From Callaeas wilsoni (taxonomy: Eukaryota > Chordata > Aves > Passeriformes > Callaeidae), in assembly GCA_013398955.1 (NCBI GenBank), contig VWPU01004998.1, positions 1-64,000 on the forward strand: a stretch of 64,000 bases of DNA. Direction: 5' to 3'. Each line of letters starts with the position of its first letter. Within the stretch, counting starts at the first letter, position 1. The translations under genes and the position numbers were made by a program. Below the pieces are notes generated by a model. The model saw nothing but the letters and a program-made list of their open reading frames with translations. It ran no database searches and had not been told where the DNA came from. Shown here in pieces: positions 11,773 to 29,579 of the stretch.

Positions 11773-13959
11773 AAAGGTGCCTGCCATGCGTGGTTAGGGT
11801 GTATGTCTGGTGCTGATGCATTATATCCTGGTTTGTGAGCGGGTTGGGGGTTGGAAGCAGAGTAATCTTGCATAGTAGTTATGTTGTGCAAGCAGAGATT
11901 GCAATTCCAGATTCTCATTATTTCAGGCTAGTGAAGATCATTCAGAAGTGTCACATCGCATCTCGTTTCTGTCTTTGAGCCCTTTGGCTGTGCAAATCAT
12001 ATGGCTTTGACAAATAATCCCAACACATGCACAGTTCTGAGATGCTGAAAAATCCAGCTAAAACTTTGGTACCACAAGTTTGGTATTTCTGATTTATGAA
12101 GTAAAAACGAGGTCCCCTTGTGCTGCTTCAGTTCATGGCAAGTACGTATCTCTACTTCCCCTCAGCCATGGAATGGTCAGAAATCCATCTGCTGTTCAGC
12201 CAGCGTGCTCTTGGAGGGCAGGAGAGCCAAATGATTTCTGGCCATCGCAGATCTGCTCCCACTTACCAGTAAAACTGGGCACTCCATCCACCCCATCACA
12301 TGGGCTTGAACCGCAGCAACTCTCACCAGACATGAAGGGAGATTTTCAGGCGGCATGGTGCTGCCGGGGCCCTCAGTCTCTCCCAGGCTGTGCAGTCAGC
12401 TTCACTCTTGTCCCTGGTTTCTCAGAATGCCTTGTCCAGGGAGGTGAGAGGGAGCTTTGCTGGAGGGGTGCTTCTCATTCCCTCCCTTCCTGACCAGTTT
12501 GGAATGGCTTTCCCGTCACTGCCATGGAAATGGTGCCTGGAGTCACAGAAGAGGGAATATGTATGTCATTCAGCTGCTGCCAGGTGTGGAGAGGAGAGAG
12601 CCTTCGTTTTATCCAGTCCAAGTTCCCACTGGGGGAAGAGATGTCAGATTTAAGATGAGGGCAGGGGGAGAAACAGTATGGCTCTAAACTGCAGCTCAGA
12701 AACCATGTCTGGAAATAAATTTGAATTCCCTGTCTGCCATTAAATTCACTTAAAACACCGAGTTTAAAATTCTGCATGCATGGCTTAGTTTTCATTTACT
12801 TTGCCTTTCCTTTTCAATACTGTGACATCATGAACCTTTTTTTTTTTTTTTCCTGAAAAGGGAGCTGCAGCTCCTTCCTGCTTGTTCTGCATTTGGGATG
12901 AGGAGCTTCAGTAGTATGCATTGTATGAGAGAGGTCTTGGACCTGTTATCAACACTGCTGGAAGGTTCCTAGCAGGAACACAATTCCACAGGGATAGATG
13001 CAGTTTTGGTGGCTGTGTTTGCTGTAATAAAGACCTGAATTTCAGATGACTTTCACAATACTGTCAGTGAAATATTCTGATTGAAGTAATGCAACAAATT
13101 GATTCATTCATTATTTCTACTCGCTCTCTCTTCCCTCGTTTTTCTTTCCCTTGAATCAATGAAAGTAACAATGATTCCTATGGCTCTCTTATTTTGTAAT
13201 TGTATCATAGCAGTAATCTTGATATTCCTTCTGTAAGAAACATCCCTGTAGAGATGTTTCTCTCTGTTTTAGTCTACTGACAGTTTCCTCGACATAATTT
13301 TGATGGCAACTGAGTAGTCTTTGAACTGAAATCTGTGCTATAATTGTGGAAGCAGTACAATTGTCTTAGTGAGGCATGGTAATTTTGGAGTGCAGCAAGT
13401 GTTGCATATGTGTTTGATCTCCCAGAGGCATAACCACAAATCCAGTCCAGTATATTTAATTATTCTGTTCTATTCATTGTTTTACTTACAATGAGTAGTA
13501 CAGATCTGGAATCTTTGTGTTTGATTGTTTGAGAACTCAATAGCAAAGTCTATTTAGTGTTTTTTTGAAAGAATAGCCTGGATTCCCAATCTGGATGTTT
13601 TATGGATGAAAATCTATTTTTCTGTAGAGAAACCTGACGCACTACGTTTTCTGGTATCTGTTTGGCAGCAATAAACGCATATTTTACTAGTAAGAACAGC
13701 CGTTGTTGGTCGGATGAACTGTCTTCACTGATGACCTCAAGTATATGCTGACTAAAGAGTAAGAACAGGGCCATAATATGTGATACTGTCTTCTAATACT
13801 TAAAAGCCACCTGTTTTCAGGTTTCCATGACCCGGTGAAGTTATGATGTACTTAGCAACTATCAAAAGCATACCTGTTACATAAAGAACCATCTTCTTTC
13901 ATCTGTTTTCAAGTCAGTAGAGTGCTTCTGGGTCAAAATCAGAGCTATTGAGAGAAATC
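11773..13959. other. CTNND2 intron, unassigned stretch
   Basis: No gene or repeat I can name. A somewhat GC-richer part lies at about 12120-12560 and a T run at 12837-12851. A 137-codon plus frame at 12080-12493 shows no recognisable domain and is probably chance. Confidence 0.5.
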
Positions 13960-14860
13960 TTGTGGTGTCTGCTATGGACCTAGATGAGGAAGAAAAGGTG
14001 GATCAGGCCTTCACTTCCAAGAGGCCTGAGGCTCTGGTTCTCAAGAGGGAATTCAGCCATTCTGGTACTGGGAAAACAGCACAGTGGTGCAGAACAATCT
14101 GGGACATTTCTAGAGTGAGTTGGGAACAGCTTTTTCATGTGGTCGTGGATGGACCAACTAGGAACAGTGCTCTCCTGGACTGAATGTTTATATTAATAAA
14201 GACCTGTTGGAAGATAAAAATATCAACAGAGCTGTAGATACTGTAAGAGCATAGAGGCCAAGGACTTGAGGAGGACAAGTGATCGAATAAAGACCTGAAC
14301 TTCAGAAAAGCAGATTTTAACTCAGTCAGGGACCTTCTAGGAAGGATCCAATGGGAACCTGTCTTGGAGTGCAAAGAAGCTCAGGAATGTTGGGAGATTT
14401 CCCAGTGCAGCTGCTTCTTGAAGTACAAAAGAACAGTCTATCCCCCTAAGCAGGAAAAGGAGCAGACATAAAAAGAAATCAGTTGGAAAGGCACCAAGCT
14501 ACTAAGAGAGCTCAAATGAGCAAAGGAGCACTGGAGCAGTGCAAAAGGGGACAAACTTCCAAAGATGAATGTAGAGGTACTGCTTCAGTGTGCAGAGATG
14601 CAATTAGGAAGGCAAAAGCTCAGCTGGAACTCAAAGTAGCAAGAGATAATAAGAATAACGTGAGTGTTTCTGCAAGTATGTTAGCAAGAAGAAGTACAAG
14701 AAAGATATAGCTCTGCTGCTGCTAAGGGCCAGCAAGTTCATCAAAAATGGCACAGGGAAGGCTGAGGCTCGGCCTCTCTTCATAGGTGATGTCAGGCCCC
14801 AAAACTCCGTGTCAAGAAGCAACAACAAAGCAAATGGCAAACCACTGGTAGTACAGAAGG
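13960..14860 (+). mobile_element. CR1 LINE internal fragment: endonuclease C-terminus and EN-RT linker of ORF2
   Basis: The plus frame at 13962-14183 ends VVVDGPTRNSALLD, matching the CR1 endonuclease segment usually read as VVDGPTREGALLD. It also has ALVLKREFSH where the family has ALVLMGDFNH, so the catalytic GDFN motif is lost. Further on, CTGAACTTCAGAAAAGCAGA and TCAGTCAGGGACCTTCTAGG match the next CR1 segment. The frame at 14483-14710 carries RDAIRKAKAQLELKVARDNK, the conserved EN-RT linker. Stops and frameshifts separate these pieces, so it is a decayed copy lacking both the reverse transcriptase and the 3' tail. The right end is fuzzy, between about 14790 and 14870. Confidence 0.82.
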
Positions 14861-15159
14861 GTTAAGTGTTGTTGCCCTTCAGCCCTACTGTCATGCATAA
14901 CTTTTTATGGTTGCCTACCTTTGTTAACCTGTTGCTCATTCCTTGTTTCAAGCTATTTTGTATGTATTAAACAGTGTGGAACATGGAACCAGAATTTCAC
15001 TGGTGGACACCTTCAGCTGGGAGAATTTACCAATTATTTCCTGAATTGACCTCCCATTTAAGAAAGAACTTATCCATGCAGAAACCTTCTAGGTAATTTG
15101 TTCATGTTTATGGTAGAGGCCAACAATTCTGTTGTATGTTACAGGCTCTGAGAATTTGC

Positions 15160-16330
15160 CCAGTAACACTATGTGGCTTGCTGGTCTATAGTCTTCTAGA
15201 TCTCCCTGAAACTGGCATTGCATTCAATATCTTACAGTTTCAAGCTGTGTATTTCTTAGTTCCTCATAACTACTGAGCAAATACCATCTGATATTCAATT
15301 TGCTACAGGTTGTTTTGTCAGTTTGTTTCATGACCTATTCGTTTTAATTTCAGGCAGATCCTCTGATAAGACTCCCTCAGTGATTTCTTAGCATGAGAAT
15401 TTCCCATAAAATAGTAAAAATTTCCATGAGTGATTCATTTGGTTTCTCCTCAATGAACCCTTTTATATCCTCACCAGTGGTTTTACAGACTCTCCAGGCA
15501 GATTCTTGCTCCTGATGCATTTGGAGAAATATTTGTTTGTTGCTTTGATGCCTTTGGCTATTTGTCCCTTAAAATCATATTGTGCTGTCTTGTCTTCTTA
15601 TGTTTAACCTGTCAGCATTTATGCTTCTGTATTTTCTTCACTTGAAAATGATTTCAACTTTCAGAAAAAGTGGTTTTTATTAGTAACAGTTTCCTTTGCC
15701 CTCCCTAACTTTTTGTGTCTTGACCTTTTCTTGATACACTGCCTTGACTGTACATTCATCATACACTTCCAACAAGTAGTTTGCCTACTGTGTATAAATA
15801 CTTTACTTTTAGCTTTAAGCAAACTTTTAGGTATTTTTTCTTACATTTTTTCTATTTTTATGTGGCTCCTAACTGGCAGATGCTCTGCTCTCTGTGAGGA
15901 TGTTGGATTTAAGGACAGAATGATCACTAAGAGTGGCTTCTCAACTGCAAGATGTGAAACTGTCTTGCTTGACCAAGTCAAGAATTTCATCTTTTCCTAG
16001 GGGCATCCCAAGCATCTGTGTGTGATGTTATCTGAAATTCAGGTTATGTGCCGCGTCGTCGTGTTACTTCATTTCTTTTTTTGTACCAAGTGTTGGGATA
16101 ATTGAAGACTCCTAGAACTATTGCATTTTGTACCCATCTTTCACAATACATCTCTGCCAACTTCATACGGCATCAACCCATATGTCAACCCATAAAAGGT
16201 ATTTTTGTTCAGTGAGATTGTTTGTTTTACTGGTTCTAAACTCTTTCCCTACCTACCCTTGCCCATACTACAAATGTCATCCTGAAATACATGTTCCTTA
16301 CCTATTTGTTTTCAAACTGGTGATTTTTAG
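15160..16330 (-). mobile_element. Old CR1-clade LINE fragment, minus strand (EN, linker, start of RT)
   Basis: Translating the minus strand gives two endonuclease landmarks in order. Near 16130-16085 it reads NAIVLGVFNYPNTWY, where live elements have AIVLGDFNYPN. Near 15990-15880 it reads DEILDLV..., a stop, then EATLSDHSVLKSNIL, which includes the catalytic SDH motif. Leftward, the plus-strand text (for example CCTTTGGCTATTTGTCCCTT and TTATGCTTCTGTATTTTCTT) follows the linker of an old amniote CR1-like family, reaching the start of the reverse transcriptase by about 15200. Stops and indels are frequent, and the copy looks much older than the other CR1s. The exact family is not certain and both ends are approximate. 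Confidence 0.75.
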
Positions 16331-19130
16331 ACTATAATTTCATTATGAAAGCCTTTTTACTTTGTTCAAAAGATGAGCTATTCATACCAGAAATTAGGAG
16401 AATAAGATCATAATGATACTTCTTAAAACTAACATTTTCATTACTAATTGCTTTTCTCTTTCATAAGGAACAATACAAATCTGTTGGGAGTTTCCTGAAA
16501 CTGTGGTATTTCCGTAGGGTAGCCAGAAAAGGAATGAATTGCCTAATTATTTTACTAGTTCTCTTCTTTGTAATAAAAGTTGTAATAAAAGAGGAAATAC
16601 TCAAAAGCTATTAAAGTTAACTGCTACTGCCACAGAACCATCTGTGAGAGAAAATGTGCAAATCTCAAGGGTTTGCAGTCCTTGAGTTCAAATTTTTTTT
16701 AAGCCCATGCTGGGTATTTTTTTCTTTAGTACGTAATAGTAGTTAGTAGCAGAAATAAATCAATTATTTGACTAATCAGTGTACTGTTGGCTAGAATACT
16801 AGATTTTTTGTTTATGAACATCCCTGTATTTGAGTTGAATTGACAATTTTTATGTAATCCTTTATTTATTTGAAAGTCCATCCACATTTGGTTTGTGTAG
16901 CAAACTCCATGTCTCAAGTGTGCAAAAAATCAAGCTTCTATGTTATTAGTTTCAAGACAAGAAAAAAAACCAACATCCTATAGGTATGCATTTGCATGTG
17001 CTAGGTTGTGTTAAAAAAAAAAAAGCCCATCTTGCTTTGTTAGATAACTTTTGAATCTCTTAGTAACTTGCTAATGACCAGCTTTTTAATAGGTACTCAT
17101 GGCAATATTCAGATCTAGTATCCTAATTAATTCAGAAATTCTGGGATTATTGCAAATTATGAAGTCTTTTCTTGGATATGCTGTACTGACAGTCTATGTC
17201 TGGGTTGAAAAATAAGTCTTTCTTATAAGGTGAGGAAAATCAAGAGAGAAAATTGTTCAGAATTAGAGAAAATGTTCCAGAATAATTTCTTCAATTCAAG
17301 TAGGAGAAAAGAAAGGGAATAGTTGACTGCTCTTTTAGACCATTCTGGACAGATGCAAAGCTGATGATTTATCATGCTGATTCTCCATCTGTTACCAGTA
17401 CCTAGGATGATGTGTATTCTCACAACTCTGGAAGGGAGAACTAGTTCAGAGGCATATAGATAGGGAACTGGAGAATTCCATGAATAAAATGCTGGAGAAG
17501 ACTGCAGATCTCTAAGCATGTAGATAGACTGTTCAAGAAGTGGTGTGTGTCACTGGTGTGCACAGATGTTGGTGTGTGCTGTGACACCTCTGCAGCTATT
17601 GCTGGCATCTTGGCACATTGCCCAACACAGCACAGATCTAATCAGACAAGAAAGGGAAACTAGAAGCTGAGGATGTTCTCAGAACCAAAAAAGGCTTTCT
17701 TAGTGCTTCAATGTCTAGGACATTTTTAGAAGTTTCACATTTTGTGACCATGTTGTTCAACTTTCTTTGCTTTTCACGTCTTTAAACTATACAAATATAT
17801 GTATAATTAAGCGTCTTCCATCTGCAACAAGTCTGTGTTGCTCTTTTCAGAACAAAATTACTCTGCAGATATGTACTGGAAAATCCAGGTAAAAAACATC
17901 AGTCCACAGTTCTGTGTGATATATTAGGTATGCTGAAAATGTAAAGTCAGGCTTCAAGAGCTGCTACTGTAAATGGAATTACCCTTTTCCATTTAGACAT
18001 AGTAAAGCTTTGTGCTTGAACAGCTGAGAAGTAAATGAGAATTACAAGCTTGGGCCAGTGTAAGACTGAAGAGTCAGAGTCTGTTACTAAATTCAGCTCT
18101 CCTTCTCTTTCTGTCCTTGGAGAAGGCCTACCACTTTGAGATTTGTTTTGCTCTCACATTGAGCTTTACAAATAATAACAGTAAGCCCTAAAGCAGGTCA
18201 AAGTTAGTAAGGTAGAAAGTCAATTTAATCTTACATCCTCCTTAAATTGCTGCTGTAGAGGGTGGAGAAGCAAAATTTTGACATGAGAAAGCTCATAGTA
18301 GTTCTAATCCTGTCCTAACGCTCCAGAGTTTTTACTTACAGTTTATTGCTTTATGGACAGAAGTAGTTTGCATGGGAGGAAGTGGAATGGCACAGCAATC
18401 ATGGTGGGTGATAAACCATTGGGAGTGTTGGCAAGGGATGCAAAAACTGGTGAAGAGGAGAAGAAAACAGTTAGCTTAAAGACTGAAGCTGAACAAAAAC
18501 AGAGAGAAGAAAAAATGGGTTAAAAAACGACCACGCCATTTGAAATAGAAAAATGGAAATAATTTTAAAAGTTTGATGATTATGCTGGAAAAGAAATAAT
18601 GCAATTTCCCTAGGAACAGAAGTCCAGGCAGTTAGGCAGTGTGCCTTCAGAGAGCAAGGCTTACCTGCAACTCACAGAGGAACAGGGCAGTATGCCTGGA
18701 GAGCTAAAACATGCAGTGGAATGCAATTGTCACCATATTTGTATCAGGATCCTAAACACAGAAAATAAAATAGGGTTTTATTTCTATAAAAGTTGTTAAA
18801 GGCATAAAAGGGACTTCTTTGAGGTAATCTTACATGAAAATGAAGGAATAGTTTATTTTTAAACACTGTAATCCAGCAAACTAGTTCTTTATCTCATAAA
18901 TAATCCATATGCATAATAGCCTAGATGCCATGCTAATCTCTTGTAAAGAAGCATGGGATTGCTAAAACAGTCAAATAAGGTGAAGGAATAAATTGGAGAA
19001 ATTCAGGTTGATAAAATACAAGCATTTACATCAAGTGAAGTATGTCTTCATGTAGAGAGTTTGGTAGCCTCTGGTCTAATCAACAACCTTGGTAAAAAGA
19101 CTTGAAAAAATATTGAGAATTCATCAGTTT
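16331..19130. other. CTNND2 intron, unassigned stretch
   Basis: AT-rich sequence with short A and T runs (for example 17011-17022). No coding exon, RNA gene or repeat that I can name was seen. Confidence 0.5.
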
Positions 19131-19474
19131 TAGGATCATGGAGAAAATAGGTTAAAAGAGACTCTGAAGGTCTACTCCAAGCAAGTCTAGCTTCAGTGTT
19201 AGTTTAGATGTGAAGATGACTTTTGAAATCTCCAGGAATGGAGATCCTACATGTACAACCTGTTCCAGTGTTTCACTACCCTTGATGTATTGTTTGGTAT
19301 TAGATTTTTTTTTAAAATTACTGTTTTTGTTTTTTGTGTTTCTTTTTTTACCTTTTGTTCAGTTAGAATTTACTTCATTGCAACTCGTCACTGTTGCCTG
19401 TGTCCACTTGCTGCATATGTCTGGCAAGAGCCTGGTGATGTGCTCACTATAATACCCTTAAAGACGTAAAATTC
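19131..19474 (-). mobile_element. CR1 LINE, minus strand, 3' part (left piece of a split copy)
   Basis: The plus-strand text reads as a reversed CR1 3' region: AGGATCATGGAG, CTCCAGGAATGGAGATCC, ACAACCTGTTCCAGTG, then CATTGCAACTCGTCACTG and AAGAGCCTGGTG. This is the order expected from the 3' end inward on the minus strand. A T-rich expansion (19305-19350) interrupts it. It stops where a plus-strand CR1 begins, and the next part of the same consensus resumes after 20185, so the two pieces were once one element. Confidence 0.75.
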
Positions 19475-20178
19475 TGTGACAACCATGCTACAGACTGAGG
19501 GCAGAGTGGCTGGAAAGCTGCCCAGCAGAAAAGGACCTGGGGATGTTGATTGACAGCAACTGAACATGAGCCAGCGTGTGCCCAGGTGGCCAAGAAGGCC
19601 AGGGGCATCCTGGCCTGTATCAGCAATGGCAGTCCTGCCAGCAGGACCAGGGCAGTGATTGTCCCCCTGTGCTCAGCACTGGCGGGGCCACACCTGAAAT
19701 CCTGTGTTCAGTTCTGGGCCACTCCCTGCAAGAATGACATTGAGGGGCTGGAGCGTGTCTGGAGGAGGGCAGCAGAGCTGGTGAAGGGTCTGGAGGGTCA
19801 GCCATATGAGGAGTGGCTGAGGGAGCTGGGGTTGTTTAACTTGGAGAAAAGGAGACTCAGCGGTGACCTTGTTGCTCTCTACAACTACCTGACAGGAGAG
19901 TATTGCAAGGTGAGGAACAGTCTCTTCTTCCAGACAGCCAGTGAGAGGACAAGGGCACAACAATCTGAGACTGTGCCAGGGAAGGTTTAGGTTGGGCATC
20001 AGGAGGAATTTTTTCACTGACAGGGTTGTTTAGCATTGGAACAGAGTCATACCTGGAAGTGTTCAAGAAACGACTGGATGTGACACTTAGTTCTGTGGTC
20101 TAGTTGACATGGTATTATTTGGTCAAAGGTTGGACTTTTAATCTTGGAGGTCTTTTCCAACCTTAATGATTCTATAAA
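19475..20178 (+). mobile_element. CR1 LINE, plus strand, inserted into an older minus-strand CR1
   Basis: The copy starts at TGTGACAACCATGCTACAGACTG and runs to the tail CTTGGAGGTCTTTTCCAACC, TTAATGATTCTATAAAAT. The plus frame at 19550-19990 is the CR1 ORF2 C-terminal region: [53 protein letters not shown]. That 146-codon open stretch suggests a younger copy than its neighbours, although the rest is frameshifted. The 3' end ATGATTCTATAAA is a slightly worn form of the family's short tandem end. Matching halves of a minus-strand CR1 flank it on both sides. Confidence 0.9.
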
Positions 20179-20184
20179 ATACAT

Positions 20185-20750
20185 CCTCCCTAGACCATCT
20201 CTTCTCCATGCTAAAAAAACCAAATTCTTTCACCTTCTGCTTCTATGTGTGCTTTAATCTTCTGACCATCTTTGTGGCCCTCTGGTGATCTTGTTTCAAA
20301 CTCTTGTCATGTCTTGTCCTAGTAGCCCAAAGCCAACCACTGTACTCAAGATGCAGCTTAAGGAGTACCAAATAAAAGGGAATAATTAGTTTAATCGTTT
20401 CCTTGTTCTGCTAGCAGCTCTTGTTAGTGCCGTGAAATGAGTGGTTGGCCATTGCCACCACAGGAATGCACTGCTGTCATAACTTTGTGTCCACCACATC
20501 CCCAGATCCTTTCTGGGGAGATGCTGTTCTGTTACATGGGATTCCCTCATCTATGCAGGACTGTTTGGTTTTTTTTCATGAGCTTTGTGACACTCTTGTT
20601 GGCTGACCTATTCTTCCAGCTTGTCAAAGTTCCTCTGAATGGTAGTCCTGCCCTCCAGTGTATTAATTGCTTCCTTCAGGTTGGTTACCTGGAAACTTGT
20701 ACTTGCTTATAGGTGCAGTCATCTCTCGTTAAGATTCTGCAAGAATGTAC
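20185..20750 (-). mobile_element. CR1 LINE, minus strand, body (right piece of the split copy)
   Basis: The plus-strand text matches the reversed CR1 body: CCATCTCTTCTCCATGCTAA, TGACCATCTTTGTGGCCCTC, CACTGTACTCAAGATGCAGC, then TCTTCCAGCTTGTCAAAGTT and CCTCTGAATGGTAGTCCTGC. It continues the consensus where the piece at 19131-19474 stops. It is more diverged than the plus-strand insertion. The right end fades near 20750. Confidence 0.75.
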
Positions 20751-26466
<5,716 letters not shown>

Positions 26467-29400
26467 TACAAATTGCTGGTGTCTTTATACTTAGTAAATT
26501 TTGTTGCTGTTGTGAATTATCACCAAGAACAAGTTTGATCATCTTTTTGTAAAAATAATGTACACTAGGGAGTGTGGGATTTTAGTAGAGTTTGAAAATT
26601 TGCATTATGACCTGCTTTTTAAAAAGAAAATTTCTTCCAATTTTGTGTCTTGTTTGTCCAGTAACAAAGTAGTAGTCACATTTGGAATTCATTGATTTCC
26701 TGGCGTTTGAATGAATTGGATTATCAGCAACTTGTTTCCACAACCAATACAGCTGTAATTTTCAGCTGAAGATTTTTAGCTTCGTAATTGCAGAGATATA
26801 TTGATAAGTTTCGTGAACCTGTTTAATCATAATTTTGTCATTCAAGGTATTAAAGGCTTTAGAATGAATTATGTAAAGCTGCTGACCTGTCGTCAAAATG
26901 TAATGAGAAGATATAAGTCACTCTCTTTGTTTAAACATGCATTTACTTTAAGAAATTGTTGTGGTACATTGTGTGGAGGATGACACGTTTATTTAAGAAA
27001 CTGTAACAAAAGGAAACTGATCTCTTGCTGAATTTAGTGGAAGTAAAGACTTTGCATTTTTTAGCTTCTTGATACGTGTGTTTCTTTGTTTTCTCAGTGA
27101 ACGTAATAAATGGAAGATGATGATACTTGAGTTTCAAGAACTGACAAAAAAATAAGTTGCATAGGCATGTGTTCTATTTTTATCAGTGGAAATACGAATA
27201 GATAATATTAAGTATAATATGCCAAGCTTAGTGCCAAGTTTTGTGTGATAATAGTAGCAAAAATACAAAAAGCCCTGATCACTTTCTCAGTTTAAGCAAT
27301 TCAAACTATGCTTCAATCAAATAAATGATTTTTCCATGATAAGTAGGAAATAATTATTCAGCAGAATGCCAAAGATGTAACAAAAATATGGAATGCAAGT
27401 TCAATTAAAATGGCAGAAGTCAGAAAAATCTGTCACTAATTCAGCAGAAGCTGTACGTGAGGTTGACTTAAATGTAAGCATTCTTAATAAATCAGATGAG
27501 AATTAACTCCTCAAGATAAATTCTTATTTTATATAATGTTTGTCACCATCTAGACTTGTTAACATTAGAGAAAGTACGTTACTTAAAATTATTTAAGTGC
27601 AGCCTACATTGGCATGTCAAGTGTGCTTCCCTGGCACTTTAAATTTTACATGTCGTATGGCTGCATTTCAAGAAAGTTATCTGAAATATGTTTGAGTAAT
27701 ACTGAGGTATGTTTAAATAATGCTGTCATTTTAGGATTGTTCCAGTCAGTGATATGAAGGTTGGGAAGTTTCTTGTTGTGCAGGAAATGTTTCCTTGGTG
27801 AACTTTTTTCTTATTGATAAAGTTATACTTTAGAGTTATCAGTGATAACAAGGTCAGCTGACTCTGAGTTCTGAGACTCCATTTATTCAAGAAGTTTAAT
27901 AATTGGACTGCTAATCTGTCTGTGGAATAAATTAGTACCTAGAATAATGGAAGAGATTTTATGCAAATTTTTGACATCTGTAATTTGCCCTTGAAATGTT
28001 TTACATATGACCAGGCCATTTCTAGCATTTCAACTAAAAACATTTTAAGAAATACCTGAGATACTGTTTTGCAGAAGATAACATTGGAAGCTTACTGTTA
28101 GATAGCTGTCCTTAGACTTGGTGTAAAGAGGAAATCAATAATAATCTATTATTGTTTCTGTTGTGTTGTTGTTTATCCTCTGTGTATTAAATAAATAATT
28201 TTCTGTCCAAAAAATTCTAAATCATCATTGGAGGGTCTTAGAACTAACATAAATACTAAATGAAGTCAAATATCTTTCTGGCTGCTGTGATGACTTTCCA
28301 GTGCTCATCCAGATTTGAGAATGTTTCTTTAGCACTGTATTCTTTGACATATCCTTGATCTGTAGTCATTCTTTTAGGGGATTGGAGACTGTATTCAATA
28401 GGAATTCTGCTAAAAGGGATTTGAGCACATTCCTTTTAGGAGCAGGTACTTGGCTGTGAACCAAAGGCAGAATCAGTGGCTTCTGATAAAACTGAATAAA
28501 ATGCTTAGACCATGAGTTAGGACAAAACTTGTGAACTCTTCCCTTCACCAGTTTCCCCGATGGCAGACTCTGAAGAGTTCATTACTCAGCCTGCTGTGTA
28601 TTAAAATTTCATGATACATTCCATAAGGAGACAAGTCATGTTCTACGCTGCTCCATTCCTCTGGCTGAAGTGTTTATTCCTTCTGGGCCAGATCTGTCAG
28701 TCTGTCACTCCCTTTTGTGGGGGGGGGGGCACAATTAGATACCAGCATATCTTTAGAGCTCTTCAGTCTCTGATCATTTTAAGTACATATAAAAGAAATG
28801 TACTGTTAGCAAATCCTTAAAACTTTAAGTTTCTGTTTCATATTCTTTATCACTGTTTTGAGCAGTTTCTTTGGTTTTTTGTTGTTTCGGTTGTTTTTTT
28901 TGAAGGAGCCTTAGTGTTTAAACTGAGGAGTGTTGCTCAAGCCTAGACTATGCTTTTTCTTTGAACACAGTGTTTACAAATTGGTCAGGCAATAGACTTT
29001 TTCTCAACTGAATTTCTGCTCACTACTGAAATTGGTAGAAGTGATGTGCCATTCGTTATTGAAAGTCTCTTGAATAGACTGGCATTTGTGCCTGAGTGCC
29101 TGAATCAATATGCTGAAGTTTCTGTATCTTACAAGTAGCAAAAATACAGTCTAATAAACTGAATACCATGGAAGGCATACCTGCTTTGTATATGCTTTCT
29201 TCAGTAGAGTTCTCCTTTAGAAATGCCTACGTTATTCCCACTTTATTACCAGGAAACTTATGTTTTCCTTAGGAGGATACAATTTTTGCAAATTCATTGA
29301 AAATAAAAGTACCGCAAGTCTAATTGATAAACCCATAAGATCCTTCATTTCAGGAACATTGATGAAATAGCTGGAATGCACTGTAACATTGGTAGGCAGC

Positions 29401-29579
29401 TGCTTCTGTGTTGGTCAAGTAAATAAAATTGCAATTACAGTTTTCCTGTACAGCTGTCAGTGTTAGATCTAATTTAGGCTACTTATTGTGAAGGGATATA
29501 TAGTAGTCTTTGTAGATATTTAATATTAAGGATTGACAAATCCAGTAGCCTCGTAGAGGTGAGGCTGCCACAACCTAGA
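26467..29579. other. CTNND2 intron downstream of the exon, unassigned
   Basis: AT-rich, without coding exon or nameable repeat. An 11-G run is at 28719-28729 and a T/G-rich tract at about 28872-28902. Confidence 0.5.

Noticed and set aside
12080..12493. 137-codon plus-strand frame in a GC-richer part
   Set aside because: Reduced stop frequency from base composition explains it. No domain was seen, and overlapping frames on both strands are similarly open.
19550..19990. 146-codon open frame as a host gene
   Set aside because: The peptide is the C-terminal part of CR1 ORF2, so it belongs to the transposon and not to a host gene.
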